This document shows, piece after piece, positions 16,296 through 25,588 of a DNA stretch of 47,586 nt (position 1 is its first letter; every line of letters begins with the position of its first letter). Origin of the DNA: Verrucomicrobiota bacterium (lineage in GTDB: Bacteria; Verrucomicrobiota; Lentisphaeria; JABSQK01; JAJFLO01); contig JAJFLQ010000098.1 in the NCBI GenBank assembly GCA_021772615.1, positions 1 through 47,586 on the forward strand, in the 5' to 3' direction. The notes below the pieces were generated by a model that made no database searches, was not told the DNA's origin, and saw nothing but the letters and a program-made list of their open reading frames with translations. The position numbers were made by a program, and so were the translations under genes.

Positions 16296-16853
16296 CGACA
16301 ATGTAGGATGTTTCGAGATTTGCTTGGGTGCAATAGAGCCGCCGAGACGGCGTTCGCCGCGCCTTGTAGTTTACACCATTAAAATCGCGATACTTAAGTA
16401 TCGCGCCTCGCTCTGGCGGCTCGCGATAGGGCGTGAAACCTATAACCCGTATAGCGCCCATCTTTACCAATGATTGTCACGCAGGGAGCCGTCGGTGGTT
16501 TGTCTGAGTTTCGATCCCGCTACATCGCGTGGGACGGCCGGGCGAACCTTGTCCGCGCTTCAGCACGTACACTTTCCGTACCGTTTATCGCCTGCAAGAT
16601 TGGTAGCCCGAACTTCCTGTAGTATAACCGGATTGCTTGCGTGCCTCATGAAGTCGCTGTTTTCGTCACGTGTCGCGCCCCTTCCCAGTTCACCGGTGTC
16701 GAGATCAGATCTCTTGGCATAGCATGAGATTTAATTTCCTATGCGGCGACGTCGACGTGTTTCCTGACATCGGTCATACTTGTGTCGCAGGGAACTCATA
16801 TTGATTTACGGTGCCAAAACACATATGCACTAAACGATTGGAGGTGAGAGCTT
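16296..16853. other. Intergenic region with a 20-bp perfect palindrome
   Basis: This 558-bp region separates the kinase-CNBD gene from the SPFH pair. I see no convincing gene in it. It contains the palindrome at 16386-16405. A possible weak promoter (TTGATT at 16801-16806, 17 bp, TATGCA at 16824-16829) lies just before the SPFH genes. Confidence 0.6.
16386..16405. repeat. Perfect 20-bp palindrome
   Basis: CGCGATACTTAAGTATCGCG is identical to its own reverse complement with no loop. That favours a DNA-binding site for a symmetric dimer or a dispersed palindrome over an RNA hairpin. It lies 91 bp after the kinase stop codon. Confidence 0.6.
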
Positions 16854-18401
16854 ATGGAAGAATTTGAATCTGTTGGCAGCAAAAAAAGATCGGCGCTACG
16901 ATTTATCTGGCAGGTGATTCTTGCGCCATTTCGCTGGATCCCGTTAAAACTCGGCATCGGATTGTTCGTCCTCACATTTGTTTCCTGTTTTGTGTGGTTC
17001 GGGTGCAGAATCGAGCCGGAATCGGGTGAAATCGCGGTTCTCATTCGCAAGACCGGCGAGGACATGCCGTCCGGCCAGATTCTGGCACTTGACGAACGTC
17101 AAAAAGGCATTCAACAGGCCGTCCTTCCCGAAGGCCGATATTTTCGCGACCCGTATACGTGGGGTTGGGAAATTCACAATATCATTGACATACCGGCAAG
17201 TCAGCTCGGGGTCAAGACGCGTTTGTACGGTGATGAACTTCCTCGCGGCACCATCATCGCCGGCGAGCACACAAAGGGAATTGTCGCGGAAGTGCTCAGG
17301 CCCGGAAAGTACCGTGTCAACCCGTACGCCTACAGGGTCGACGCCTTTAATGCCATTACCGTTCGGCCCGGCCATGTCGGCGTCGTGACATCGCTGGTGG
17401 GCAAGGACGTTTTGAATGACCAGCTCGACGGCGACTCGCTGAATACGTTTCTGGTTTCCGACGATATGAAAGGCGTGGTCCCGGATGTCCTGGACCCGGG
17501 AACGTATTATGTGAATCCATACATATACAGTATCGTCGAGGTCAATCTCCAAAGTCAGCGCTTCGAAATGAGCGGCAGCGACGTAATCAGTTTCCTGACG
17601 CTCGATGGTTTTACGGTTACCGTTGAAGGTACGATCGAATACCGCCTCAATCGCGACAAGGCCGCATTGCTCACTCACCGAGTGGGCGATATGAAGGATA
17701 TTATCAAGAAGATCGTGCTGCCGCGCGCCCGTGGATTCAGCCGCATCGAAGGGAGTAAACATCCTGCGATAAATTTTATCGTGGGTGAGACCCGCCAGAA
17801 ATTTCAGAACGATCTGGACTCGCACCTGGGTGAGAAATGCCGCGACTGGGGGGTGGACATAAAATCGGTTCTGGTGCGAAAGATCATTGTCCCCGATGAG
17901 ATAGCCAGCATCAATCGCGATCGTGAGATCGCGGTTCAGGACACTGCGAAATACGATCGGCAGATCCAGCAGGCGATTTCCCGAGCCGAACTGGTCAAAC
18001 AAGAAATGCTGGCGCAGCAGAACAAGGAGAAAGTCGAAGCCGAGACGGCTCGTATTCGCGCTGTAATCGACGCCAATAAACGCCAGACGGTTCGTGTAAT
18101 CGACGCCGAGCGGGAACGGGAGGTCGCGCGGATCGCGGAGGAAGCCGCAGTGTTCCAGGCAGAAGCCATTCTGCTCGACGCCGGTGGAAAACACGATGCC
18201 ATTCATGCCGACAATGCCGCTACTGCCTCTGTTCTCACGGATCGCATCGGCGCTCTCGGCGGCGGCATGGCCTTTGCCCGCCACGAATTCTACAAGGCCG
18301 TTGCGCCGCGGATCCGTTCCATTGTGACCAATGATGATGATGACGGGCTGGGCGCTATTTTTGCGCCGCTTCTGCCTGCCGGCAAAGGGGGTGCGAAATG
18401 A
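16854..18401 (+). CDS. SPFH/band-7 protein with three N-terminal repeat modules (first of pair)
   Basis: This 515-residue membrane-anchored protein has one N-terminal helix (about 33-51) and then three tandem modules (about 57-115, 116-173, 174-233). Each follows the pattern G-V/I-V, P-x-G-x-I-x-A, KGI, VLxPGxYxxNPY, for example PSGQILALD, KGIQQAVLPEGRYFRDPY and KGIVAEVLRPGKYRVNPYAY. An SPFH-type domain (about 234-350) and a long coiled coil (about 360-445) complete it. Known SPFH proteins (prohibitin, flotillin, HflK/HflC) oligomerise into rings or cages on membranes. A strong site GGAGGTGA precedes the ATG. The last four bases overlap the second SPFH gene, as in hflK-hflC, pointing to a hetero-oligomer. 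The modules also recall the beta repeats of vault proteins, a comparison of pattern only. Confidence 0.85.
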   Translation: MEEFESVGSKKRSALRFIWQVILAPFRWIPLKLGIGLFVLTFVSCFVWFGCRIEPESGEIAVLIRKTGEDMPSGQILALDERQKGIQQAVLPEGRYFRDPYTWGWEIHNIIDIPASQLGVKTRLYGDELPRGTIIAGEHTKGIVAEVLRPGKYRVNPYAYRVDAFNAITVRPGHVGVVTSLVGKDVLNDQLDGDSLNTFLVSDDMKGVVPDVLDPGTYYVNPYIYSIVEVNLQSQRFEMSGSDVISFLTLDGFTVTVEGTIEYRLNRDKAALLTHRVGDMKDIIKKIVLPRARGFSRIEGSKHPAINFIVGETRQKFQNDLDSHLGEKCRDWGVDIKSVLVRKIIVPDEIASINRDREIAVQDTAKYDRQIQQAISRAELVKQEMLAQQNKEKVEAETARIRAVIDANKRQTVRVIDAEREREVARIAEEAAVFQAEAILLDAGGKHDAIHADNAATASVLTDRIGALGGGMAFARHEFYKAVAPRIRSIVTNDDDDGLGAIFAPLLPAGKGGAK

Positions 18402-20122
18402 AGTCAATTATCAAGATGACGCTCGCAGCTCTGGCGCTCGCAGTATTATGGGGTGTGTGGACGTGGCTTTTTTGTCGATTTTATGTTCCTGCCAACCATA
18501 TGGCGGTCGTGACGGCGAAGATGTTCGGGGAGCCGTTGCCTCCGGGGCAGATCCTGGCCAGGAAAGGGCAGAAAGGGATTCAGGAAGACGTCCTGGGCGA
18601 AGGACGACATTTTCTCAATCCGATATTTTACGAGGTAGAAATTGTTCCTGTCCTGTCTATTCCACCGGGTAAGGTCGGAATCGTCACCTCGAAAATGGGC
18701 GATGAACTTCCCGAGGGCGAATTTATTGCGGATGCCGGGCAAAAGGGGATATGGACCGGTGTGCTCTCGCCGGGGAAGTACCGCTTGAATCCGCACGGCT
18801 ACCACATCGAGGTTGCTGATGCGATCAGTATTCCCATCGGATACGCCGGTGTGATTACGGCACTTTCGGGGCAACAGGCGCCGTCCGGCGATTTCGCCGG
18901 AGCAGGGCAAAAGGGCGTACGTAGTAATGTGCTGCAGCCGGGGCTGTATTACGTCAATCCCAAAGAGTACAAAGTAGATGTACTCGAGATTGGCGTAAAC
19001 CAGGTTTCGCTGCTTGGACGCTCCGGCGGCGAGGTGATTACCAAGGGCCAGCTAAAATCCCAGAATGAAGTGATGCAACAGCTCCAGTCCAACGTTCTGC
19101 AGGAGCAGAAACGCAAGCGATTGGACTATCTTTCCGAAAGTTTTCGCGATCTGGAGCAACGCGTCAGTTCGATTCACCAGGGTGCCGGTGCTCCTACCGA
19201 GGCTCAGCTACACGCCCAGGCAAAGGACCTGGAAGCGTTGAAGCGAGAGATGCTGCAGGGCGATTCGATCGCCACCGTCGGCTTGTCGCAGTTCGTCGAA
19301 TTTCCGTCTCGCGACGGCTTTCAGATCAGTCTTGACATGACCGTGGAATTCGAACTGCTGCCTCGTGAGATCGCGGGAATTTTCAGCCGCTACGGTGATT
19401 TGCCGGCTGTGGTTGACAAGATCATCATGCCGCAGATTACATCGATATCGCGGAACAAAGGCTCCGAGTATAGAGCCAACGACTTTATCGTAGGCGAAGG
19501 TCGCGAGAAGTTTCAGAACGATCTCACCAGATCCCTTGCTGAACGACTGAAAGAGAAGAGTATTATCGTGCACAACGCGTTGATCCGTCACGTCGCGGTG
19601 CCGGATCAAATACTGGATCCAATCCAGCAGGCCAGTATTGCTATCGAGCAGGACCTTACGAATAAGGAACGGCAGAACACCGCCAAGAAGCTGGCCGAGT
19701 TGAATACGCAGCTCAGCCTCATCGAACAGCGGCGCGAACAGGTCGCCGAAGAGACAAAAACGATCCGTGCCGAAATCTTTGCGGATCAGGAGAGAAAGAT
19801 TGCTGAGATCCACGCCGAAGCGCTAAAAAAGGTCGCTGAGATCAAAAAGCATACGGCGGCACTGCACGCCAACAAAGTCCGAATAATAAGCACAGCGGAG
19901 GCCGATGCCGTCAAGCTTGTCGACGGAGAAAAGGCGAACGGACTGAAGCTGTGGGCGAACGCGTTTAAGGATCCGCAGGCCTTCAGCATGTGGGAGCTGG
20001 CGACAGGTCTCGACCCGAAATTGGACATCAACATTCTTCATTCCGGTGAGGGGACATTATGGACCGACCTCGAAAATCGCAGTTTCAGTAACCTCGGGAG
20101 CGCCAAGGCCATCGCGAAGTGA
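18398..20122 (+). CDS. SPFH/band-7 protein with three N-terminal repeat modules (second of pair)
   Basis: This 574-residue paralogue has an N-terminal helix (about 8-27) and the same three modules (about 31-88, 89-145, 146-203), with signatures such as LPPGQILARKGQKGIQ, LPEGEFIADAGQKGI and VLSPGKYRLNPHGY. Unlike its partner it carries an extra Gln/Glu-rich coiled-coil insertion (about 210-295) before the SPFH-type domain (about 296-410). A second long coiled coil (about 415-530) follows, and a C-terminal tail with NILHSGEGTLW. The ATG overlaps the previous stop (ATGA), so translation is coupled. Both proteins contain the matched segment NDFIVGEGREKFQNDL / NFIVGETRQKFQNDL, evidence of recent duplication. 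It ends about 275 bp from the convergent PEP-CTERM gene. Confidence 0.85.
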   Translation: MKSIIKMTLAALALAVLWGVWTWLFCRFYVPANHMAVVTAKMFGEPLPPGQILARKGQKGIQEDVLGEGRHFLNPIFYEVEIVPVLSIPPGKVGIVTSKMGDELPEGEFIADAGQKGIWTGVLSPGKYRLNPHGYHIEVADAISIPIGYAGVITALSGQQAPSGDFAGAGQKGVRSNVLQPGLYYVNPKEYKVDVLEIGVNQVSLLGRSGGEVITKGQLKSQNEVMQQLQSNVLQEQKRKRLDYLSESFRDLEQRVSSIHQGAGAPTEAQLHAQAKDLEALKREMLQGDSIATVGLSQFVEFPSRDGFQISLDMTVEFELLPREIAGIFSRYGDLPAVVDKIIMPQITSISRNKGSEYRANDFIVGEGREKFQNDLTRSLAERLKEKSIIVHNALIRHVAVPDQILDPIQQASIAIEQDLTNKERQNTAKKLAELNTQLSLIEQRREQVAEETKTIRAEIFADQERKIAEIHAEALKKVAEIKKHTAALHANKVRIISTAEADAVKLVDGEKANGLKLWANAFKDPQAFSMWELATGLDPKLDINILHSGEGTLWTDLENRSFSNLGSAKAIAK

Positions 20123-20397
20123 ATGACGACACGAACAGTGTTGCGATTCGCACCACGCTCGACTGCGCTTTTGGATTTAGCGGAGCGTTACACATCTCGC
20201 TTCGCAAACCTGAAAAGCGGCGTCCGGCCTCGTATTGCGGGCACGCTAAACTCCGGCGAACGTGTGGCATGTGTCGAACGGTCACCCGCAGCACGTCAAA
20301 GGTGGTCCGCACCAAATGTCTTCTGTCCTTAACGGACGCTTCCTTGAATGCATGGCACTGCACGTATCCAGACTTGTGTGCGGCCCGATCAAGGATA

Positions 20398-21180
20398 TCA
20401 GCTGCGGCCACCGGCTTTATTACGCGCCGCGATCAGTCCCAGCACACCGACGAAGATCATCACCCAGGTCGAGGGCTCCGGAACTGTCGATATGAGATCG
20501 AGCTGTACATCGTCGAAGTCGACTTCGAGGTCGGGTGAATTCCCCGCATTGAACGGGGCTGGAATCTCATTCAGGTTGACCAGGCGGATACCCAGGGCTT
20601 GTCCCAACAACGTATGCGTCGAACCTATGTTGACCGACAGTGAAGCGGTCATGAATTCGCCCTCCGGGATGATGGCGCCGAGCGAATTGTTGTCGACACC
20701 AATGACTTGACCGCCGGCGAGCAACTCGACGCGATATCCCGGAAATCCGGAGAGATCGAAAAAATCGTTGTTGGTAGCCGTGCCGGAGGCAATATTGCCG
20801 ACCTCGACACTTAGATTGTACTGAGAGTTCGGCTGCAGCGTTGCCGCAAGCGTCTGGATGAATCCGTATTCGCCAAGACCCTGTTGCTGGTTGTTGAACA
20901 GAATGCTCACGCGACTGCCTTCCGGCGCCGTGTCGTTGAAGAAATCCACGCCGTTCGGCTGCAGCGTGCCGATAAATATGCCGCCGTTGGGGAAAATGTT
21001 ATTGGGGTCATGAAGTGACCAGCCATTCGGCTCGCCAAATGTGAATTCATTGAACACGCTTTGACCGGATGTGTCCTCGAAGCCCGGATTGATTACGGGC
21101 ACCAGCGCGGCGCTGAGTGATATCGCTGATACCAGGGCCAATACGCCCGCGAGAGTCGCGGCAGTAGCGAAACGTGTCAT
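20398..21180 (-). CDS. PEP-CTERM sorting domain protein
   Basis: This 260-residue exported protein has a signal peptide (about residues 1-26), a beta-rich body beginning VINPGFEDTSGQSVFNEF, and a C-terminal PEP-CTERM tripartite signal: the motif VPEPSTW, a hydrophobic helix and a short basic tail with GGRS. Such proteins are cut and processed by an exosortase, usually on the way to the cell surface or exopolysaccharide matrix in Gram-negative bacteria. No exosortase lies in the window. The body resembles the carbohydrate-binding-like folds common in this class, but I assign no specific family. A strong ribosome site (GGGGGAAGG) precedes the ATG. Confidence 0.9.
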   Translation of the reverse strand: MTRFATAATLAGVLALVSAISLSAALVPVINPGFEDTSGQSVFNEFTFGEPNGWSLHDPNNIFPNGGIFIGTLQPNGVDFFNDTAPEGSRVSILFNNQQQGLGEYGFIQTLAATLQPNSQYNLSVEVGNIASGTATNNDFFDLSGFPGYRVELLAGGQVIGVDNNSLGAIIPEGEFMTASLSVNIGSTHTLLGQALGIRLVNLNEIPAPFNAGNSPDLEVDFDDVQLDLISTVPEPSTWVMIFVGVLGLIAARNKAGGRS

Positions 21181-21571
21181 ATTCCTTCCCCCTTTTTCGA
21201 AGCTGTTAGACTGAAGTCCTTAGAAACCGTGATTGGTCATTCCAGAGAGCAAGATGTCTGGACTGCGCCGCTATCCATCAATCCGCGTAATTTCTTGCCG
21301 ATGCTCAGTTGCGTCGAAATCAGCTGGCGGGAGCCTTGCGGGCGGCCCGCCGATCTTACACTACCTCATGATAGCAATAGCGAGACTGGATTCCAAGTCG
21401 ATATTCAACTGTTCGCGGCCTCTGTCATGCCAGTTTACCTGAGAAAACCGCCATATCCGGCCGGCGGTGGTCCGAATTATGCGACCTCGGACGTGGAGAT
21501 CGTGCTACTCACGCGTTCCGACATCGACGTGAAAAACGTCGCGACAAATTGAAAGCAAAAAAGTAACTGAC
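21181..21571. other. Divergent intergenic region
   Basis: This 391-bp gap lies between the divergent PEP-CTERM and FHA genes. Open frames of about 70-107 codons here lack ribosome sites and recognisable sequence. I see no convincing gene, repeat or terminator. Confidence 0.5.
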
Positions 21572-22156
21572 ATGAGTGATTCCAGACCACCACAATTTCA
21601 ACCCGGAACGAAATTGGGTTATCCGATACGAGACGCCAATGGTGTACTCCTGTTGAAGGCCGGCGTCGAACTCACGGAACGTATGGTTTCGCTGTTGTTC
21701 AGTCGTGGCATTCGATTGGTTCTGAGTGTGAAACTGAATGTTGTCGACGGCGGCGTGGAAGGCACGGAGATTGAGATCTTGAATGAAACCACAACGATCG
21801 GCAGGAGCGAGCGTTGCGATATTTGTCCCAACGACCCGCTCGTGAGCAGCGTCCATTGCCTGATTGAGCGCACGACCTATGCAGTGTATATCACCGATCG
21901 CAACAGCACCAACGGCACATTCGTCAATGACAGTCGCATACAGGGGCGCCTGGAGTTGAACGATGAGGACACCATCGGCTTTGGAGAATTTAGGTTGAAC
22001 GTGCACCTTGACGCCGCATTGGAGAGCGACGACGGCGAAGCCAAGAAGGTTGCCCGCCAGATTCTCGCCAATCACTATGGCTCCTACGACGTTCCGCTCG
22101 ACAAGGCGACCATGGGTATGTCGCGTCACGCCTTGCTGAACAGCCTGAACGATTAG
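21572..22156 (+). CDS. FHA domain protein
   Basis: This 194-residue cytosolic protein has a forkhead-associated domain (about 70-145), which binds phosphothreonine peptides. The key residues are present: GR at 77-78, SxxH at 92-95 (SSVH) and NG at 114-115 within RNSTNGTFVN. An N-terminal segment (about 12-52, with GYPIRDANGVLLLKAG and a following RGI) resembles the small domain found before HD-GYP and related signalling modules. The C-terminal tail is helical. It has no strong Shine-Dalgarno sequence. With two Ser/Thr kinases encoded 5-14 kb upstream, it is a natural candidate reader of their products, which is inference from proximity only. Confidence 0.9.
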   Translation: MSDSRPPQFQPGTKLGYPIRDANGVLLLKAGVELTERMVSLLFSRGIRLVLSVKLNVVDGGVEGTEIEILNETTTIGRSERCDICPNDPLVSSVHCLIERTTYAVYITDRNSTNGTFVNDSRIQGRLELNDEDTIGFGEFRLNVHLDAALESDDGEAKKVARQILANHYGSYDVPLDKATMGMSRHALLNSLND

Positions 22157-22173
22157 CCGCGACAATGCTGGAG

Positions 22174-22193
22174 GGACGCAGGCCTCTGCGTCC
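22174..22193. repeat. GC-rich hairpin repeat (GGACGCAG/CTGCGTCC)
   Basis: GGACGCAG-GCCT-CTGCGTCC is a perfect 8-bp stem with a four-base loop, 17 bp after the FHA stop codon. It is preceded by TGCTGGAG, as is the copy at 45129. It lacks a T-tract. It may still terminate or stabilise the FHA transcript. Confidence 0.6.
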
Positions 22194-22428
22194 GTGGCGG
22201 TTCGCAACGTACGTTCAACACGAAGCCGCACCGAAATTGCGCGGGCCGTGGTGCCTCAGCTACAGCGAAGATCGCTGTGCTACTGGATTGCCAACCGAAT
22301 GGCCGGCTAGATTACGCCCCACAGCCGTAGAGCAGGGACCGGTCAAAGCGCGGGAAGTCAACTCGGTTCCAATATGATTCGAGATTGATTTGGTCTGATT
22401 CTCTGCTATCGACGACATTGCGTACCGC

Positions 22429-22780
22429 TCATCCACCGAGCGAGTCGTGAATTCTTGTCATTGGCAGGAACCAGCCACAGATACCGACAAGTATCATGAT
22501 GGCGAGCAGCAACACTATGAAGACCGCAATTTCCGAATTAAACCTGCTCCACATCGACCGTTGATTTCCTCTGGTGACGTTGTGGCGACCGAGTATGCAG
22601 ACAACAAGAATGAACGCCGGTCCCAGGTAACCCATCTCGATCACATGTCTGGTGATCACTGGAAGCACCCAGAGAGATCCGGGAATGGTTGAAACTCACG
22701 GACATTGCGGCCAGGGCAATCCCTAAATGAAAATTCCGGAGGAACGTGACGATCAATGTTCTTGTATGGTTTCGGCACAT
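22429..22780 (-). pseudogene. Small membrane protein gene, possibly frameshifted
   Basis: Two overlapping minus-strand frames together look like one membrane protein. The first, from 22780, encodes MCRNHTRTLIVTFLRN and a hydrophobic stretch. The second, ending at 22429, encodes two clear membrane helices (GYLGPAFILVVCILG and AVFIVLLLAIMILVGICGWF). Reading would become continuous if one base were removed from the CCC run at 22668-22670 (plus strand). The second frame alone could start at GTG 22668 or ATG 22635. No family recognised. This could be a real frameshift, a sequencing error, or an intact small gene with an unrelated upstream frame. Confidence 0.35.
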
Positions 22781-22822
22781 GATGGATGACCGTATGCCGC
22801 CGCATCGTCGTTGCCAAAGAGG

Positions 22823-23968
22823 TCAGGGGAGCGTGCTCTCAATGTAACGAAGGAATTGCGACAGCGAACATGAAATCTGCGTGTCCGTTATCGTGGGTTT
22901 CGATACTCTGGAAATCAGGATTCGTTTATCGGCCTTGATCAGGTCCGCAGTCTTGTTCAGTCGCCGGAACTGATCCGTATCCGGTTGACTGGTTAATTTT
23001 ATTTCAACGGCCCAGATTTGATTACCAAAGTCCAGAACGAGATCGATTTCATATCCATCACTGGTACGGAAGTAGAAGGGAGCGACATGTCGGCCATGCA
23101 GGGCGCCAACGATTTGCTCAATGGCAAAGCCTTCCCAACTTGCTCCCACCCATGGTTTCGACAAAAGATCCTTGTAGTCATGGGTAAGAAGCAGGGCATG
23201 TAGCAACCCCGAATCCCGCCAATAATATCGCGGCCTCTTGGCAAGCCGCTTCTTAAGATTGCTTTGGTATGGCGACAATCGCCGGATTAGAAACGCATCT
23301 ACCAGGAAATGTGTATACTCATTTACGGTAGGATGGGAAATCCCGAGGCTCTGGCCAATTTGACTCGCATTCCACAGTTGACCGTGCACAGCCCCAATCA
23401 TTTTTAACAGGCGTTCGGTCACCTGCGGTCTGGATCTTAGGCCCCAATTGGGGAAGTCTCGCAGGGTGAGCAATGAGAGGTAATCCCGTTGCCATTGGGG
23501 AAAATGTTCGGGGGCAAGGATTCCGCCATCGGGATAGCCTCCGTACAGCCAATGATCGTCAAGCGATTTTTCGGGCATCTCATGTACCAGCAGTGGCGTG
23601 AGTTCAACCAGGGATAACCGTCCGGTTAGGGCCTCTGAGACGTTTGTCATCAACGCCGGTGATACTGAACCCAACAATAGAAAACGCCCGTTTCGCTTTC
23701 GATTTGCATCGATTGCGCCTCGCAATCTTGGAAAGATTTCAGGAGCAACCTGGGCTTCGTCCAGGACAATTAGGCGATCACACTGTAACAGGCTTTCCCA
23801 GCTAAGATCCAATCGTAGCCGATCGGTTTCTTGCTCCAGGTCGAAGTATTCGCCGTCAAACGACTTCGCAAGGGTGGTTTTTCCGGCCTGTCTGGGGCCC
23901 AGGATAGCGACAGCCGGGAAGTGTTTCAGGCGAGTCTTGATGTCCTGCGTAATGTTTCGAAGGATCAT
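22823..23968 (-). CDS. AAA (AAA_14) ATPase with DUF4143 domain
   Basis: This 381-residue protein matches a widespread family with an N-terminal AAA_14-type ATPase and C-terminal DUF4143 domain. Walker A is GPRQAGKT (24-31), Walker B is LIVLDEAQ (about 68-75). The C-terminus has EIDLVLDFGNQIWAVEIKLT, which keeps the D and ExK residues of the PD-(D/E)xK nuclease fold. Its cellular role is not established; it is typically an accessory gene scattered by transfer. The gene stands alone, and its sequence looks somewhat more AT-rich than that of its neighbours. It starts at the ATG at 23968. Confidence 0.9.
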   Translation of the reverse strand: MILRNITQDIKTRLKHFPAVAILGPRQAGKTTLAKSFDGEYFDLEQETDRLRLDLSWESLLQCDRLIVLDEAQVAPEIFPRLRGAIDANRKRNGRFLLLGSVSPALMTNVSEALTGRLSLVELTPLLVHEMPEKSLDDHWLYGGYPDGGILAPEHFPQWQRDYLSLLTLRDFPNWGLRSRPQVTERLLKMIGAVHGQLWNASQIGQSLGISHPTVNEYTHFLVDAFLIRRLSPYQSNLKKRLAKRPRYYWRDSGLLHALLLTHDYKDLLSKPWVGASWEGFAIEQIVGALHGRHVAPFYFRTSDGYEIDLVLDFGNQIWAVEIKLTSQPDTDQFRRLNKTADLIKADKRILISRVSKPTITDTQISCSLSQFLRYIESTLP

Positions 23969-24488
23969 TATTGTAATATGTAAAACAATTTACATTTTGC
24001 AATAAATGCCCGGTGATTCGGTGTAGTCTACCTGGCGCAAAGAAAATGAGCGATGAGTTGAACCGGCATCCCGAGTTCAGATCTTACATGACAACCTTGA
24101 TCGGGAAACGTTTGGCGTACAGGCTTTCAGCCTGCCGGAGTCACGTTCTGGGTCCGTTGGTTCGGGGTATCGTGGTATTGGGGTTCCGATCCGCCGCCGT
24201 CGGGCAGCAGTTCCAGGGCGGCTGGTTGAGCAGCGTTGTCGCAACGCGACTCACGTTGACCCCGCTTTGGAACTCGCCGGAGACAAGCGCCGGGGGTGTG
24301 TATCGGAGAATCGGACGTGAGGCCTGCACGATAAATCGTGATCTCCAAAATACCGACAGGCGGCATGTTTCGGCGCCCTCATGATTTGGATTTGTGGTTG
24401 TCGTATTCTTTTGTTAGCCAGTTCATGCGCCGTTTGTGTCGTGCACCTAGTGCGAACTCGGTGGATGGCTTGCATTCATACCCGTCTC
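23969..24488. other. Intergenic region
   Basis: This 520-bp gap contains only short open frames without ribosome sites or recognisable motifs. A small hairpin, CAGGCT-TTC-AGCCTG, lies at 24120-24134. I see no gene in it. Confidence 0.5.
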
Positions 24489-25577
24489 TTAGGTTGATGG
24501 CATCGTGGCGCCGACCGACGGATTGAGGCAGGCACGAATTGTCTTCGCGAACACGGTCACCGGATCGACGCAGTCGTCCAGCATCCGGCGTCTGCGGATT
24601 GCGAATGTATGCGGATCATTCGTGTCGTTCAGAATGCGGCCAAGCGCCGTCAGCAGGCGCTCTTCCTCGCCGGGTTTGAATCCAAACGCAAGCTCGTAAT
24701 CCTGTAGTTTCTCGAGATACGAGATGCGCCCTACAAAGTTGTTGTAGCGAATCGCCGGCGTCCCCAACACTGCCGCCTCGGCGGTCATGGTCTGGCTGTC
24801 GCCGAGGACTACTGTGGCGCCGGCAAGAGCGTGGTGCATGCGATCGACTGCAATGGGGATGCGGTAGCGTTCGAATTCCGGCGGCAGCGGTTTTTCGCTT
24901 GAAATGAAAACGGTGATGTCCGCCGGAAGCTGGTTGATTACCTTGCGAAGCAGGTCGCTCGAAACACCCTGCACGCCTTGGTCGTGATGCGCGGTGAGGG
25001 CACTGAGGCGGACGATCGCGTAGCGCGCGCCAGCTTGTAAGTGCAGGTCTCTCACAATCGTTGGGTCGGGAGAAAAACGATTCGGATGCAGATACAGGAG
25101 TTCGTGAAAACCGTTGTAGCGGATAGTTTTGTTATCGTATTTACCCATGCGCGTGACGGCTGGGGCGAGGATGGCGCGGGCAAATGGGTAGCTGGTCATT
25201 GCGATCAGAGGGACGATGTCGACATCGTCGTCATTGAACGACAGCGACGGCACGCCGACAAGGCGACCGGCTATATTGCCCGCGCCGAATTTGGTCACGA
25301 TAAGCGACGCGCGATGCCGACGCAGCAGGCGCATGACGCGCAAGGTGTCGGCGAGGAACTCGCAGGCGTTGCCAATCAACCCCGACGATGCGCAGGATAC
25401 GACAGTGTGGGCAATTCCGAGCGCCGTTGCCAACTCCGACGATCGGTCCTTGTCGCGTATCAGCCATACGACATCGCAGTCGGTGCGCAATGCTTCGGCG
25501 ACGGGTGCGAGCATAAGGACTTGCGCCGGGTGCGCAGTGAGAAGAACAACGATCGGCTTTTTATCCGTTGCAGGCAA
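24489..25577 (-). CDS. DUF354 family protein, glycosyltransferase-like
   Basis: This 362-residue protein belongs to the DUF354 group of GT-B-like proteins, often found in polysaccharide clusters and lacking an assigned activity. Recognisable segments are LTAHPAQVLMLAPVAEAL at the N-terminus, the FHELLYLHPNRF element typical of the family, and GDSQTMTAEAAVLGTPAIR near the C-terminus, which in related folds lines the nucleotide-sugar site. The likely start is TTG at 25577 with GAGGA upstream; no in-frame ATG is available before a stop in the leader. The start lies 11 bp after the stop of a truncated four-helix-bundle remnant. It is the last gene of a probable operon with the GT2 gene. Confidence 0.8.
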   Translation of the reverse strand: MPATDKKPIVVLLTAHPAQVLMLAPVAEALRTDCDVVWLIRDKDRSSELATALGIAHTVVSCASSGLIGNACEFLADTLRVMRLLRRHRASLIVTKFGAGNIAGRLVGVPSLSFNDDDVDIVPLIAMTSYPFARAILAPAVTRMGKYDNKTIRYNGFHELLYLHPNRFSPDPTIVRDLHLQAGARYAIVRLSALTAHHDQGVQGVSSDLLRKVINQLPADITVFISSEKPLPPEFERYRIPIAVDRMHHALAGATVVLGDSQTMTAEAAVLGTPAIRYNNFVGRISYLEKLQDYELAFGFKPGEEERLLTALGRILNDTNDPHTFAIRRRRMLDDCVDPVTVFAKTIRACLNPSVGATMPST

Positions 25578-25588
25578 TCCATTGTCCT

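Noticed and set aside
16944..18407. 487-codon open frame antisense to the first SPFH gene
   Set aside because: It is a shadow of a strongly supported coding gene with a good ribosome site and recognised domain; the antisense product has no recognisable motif.
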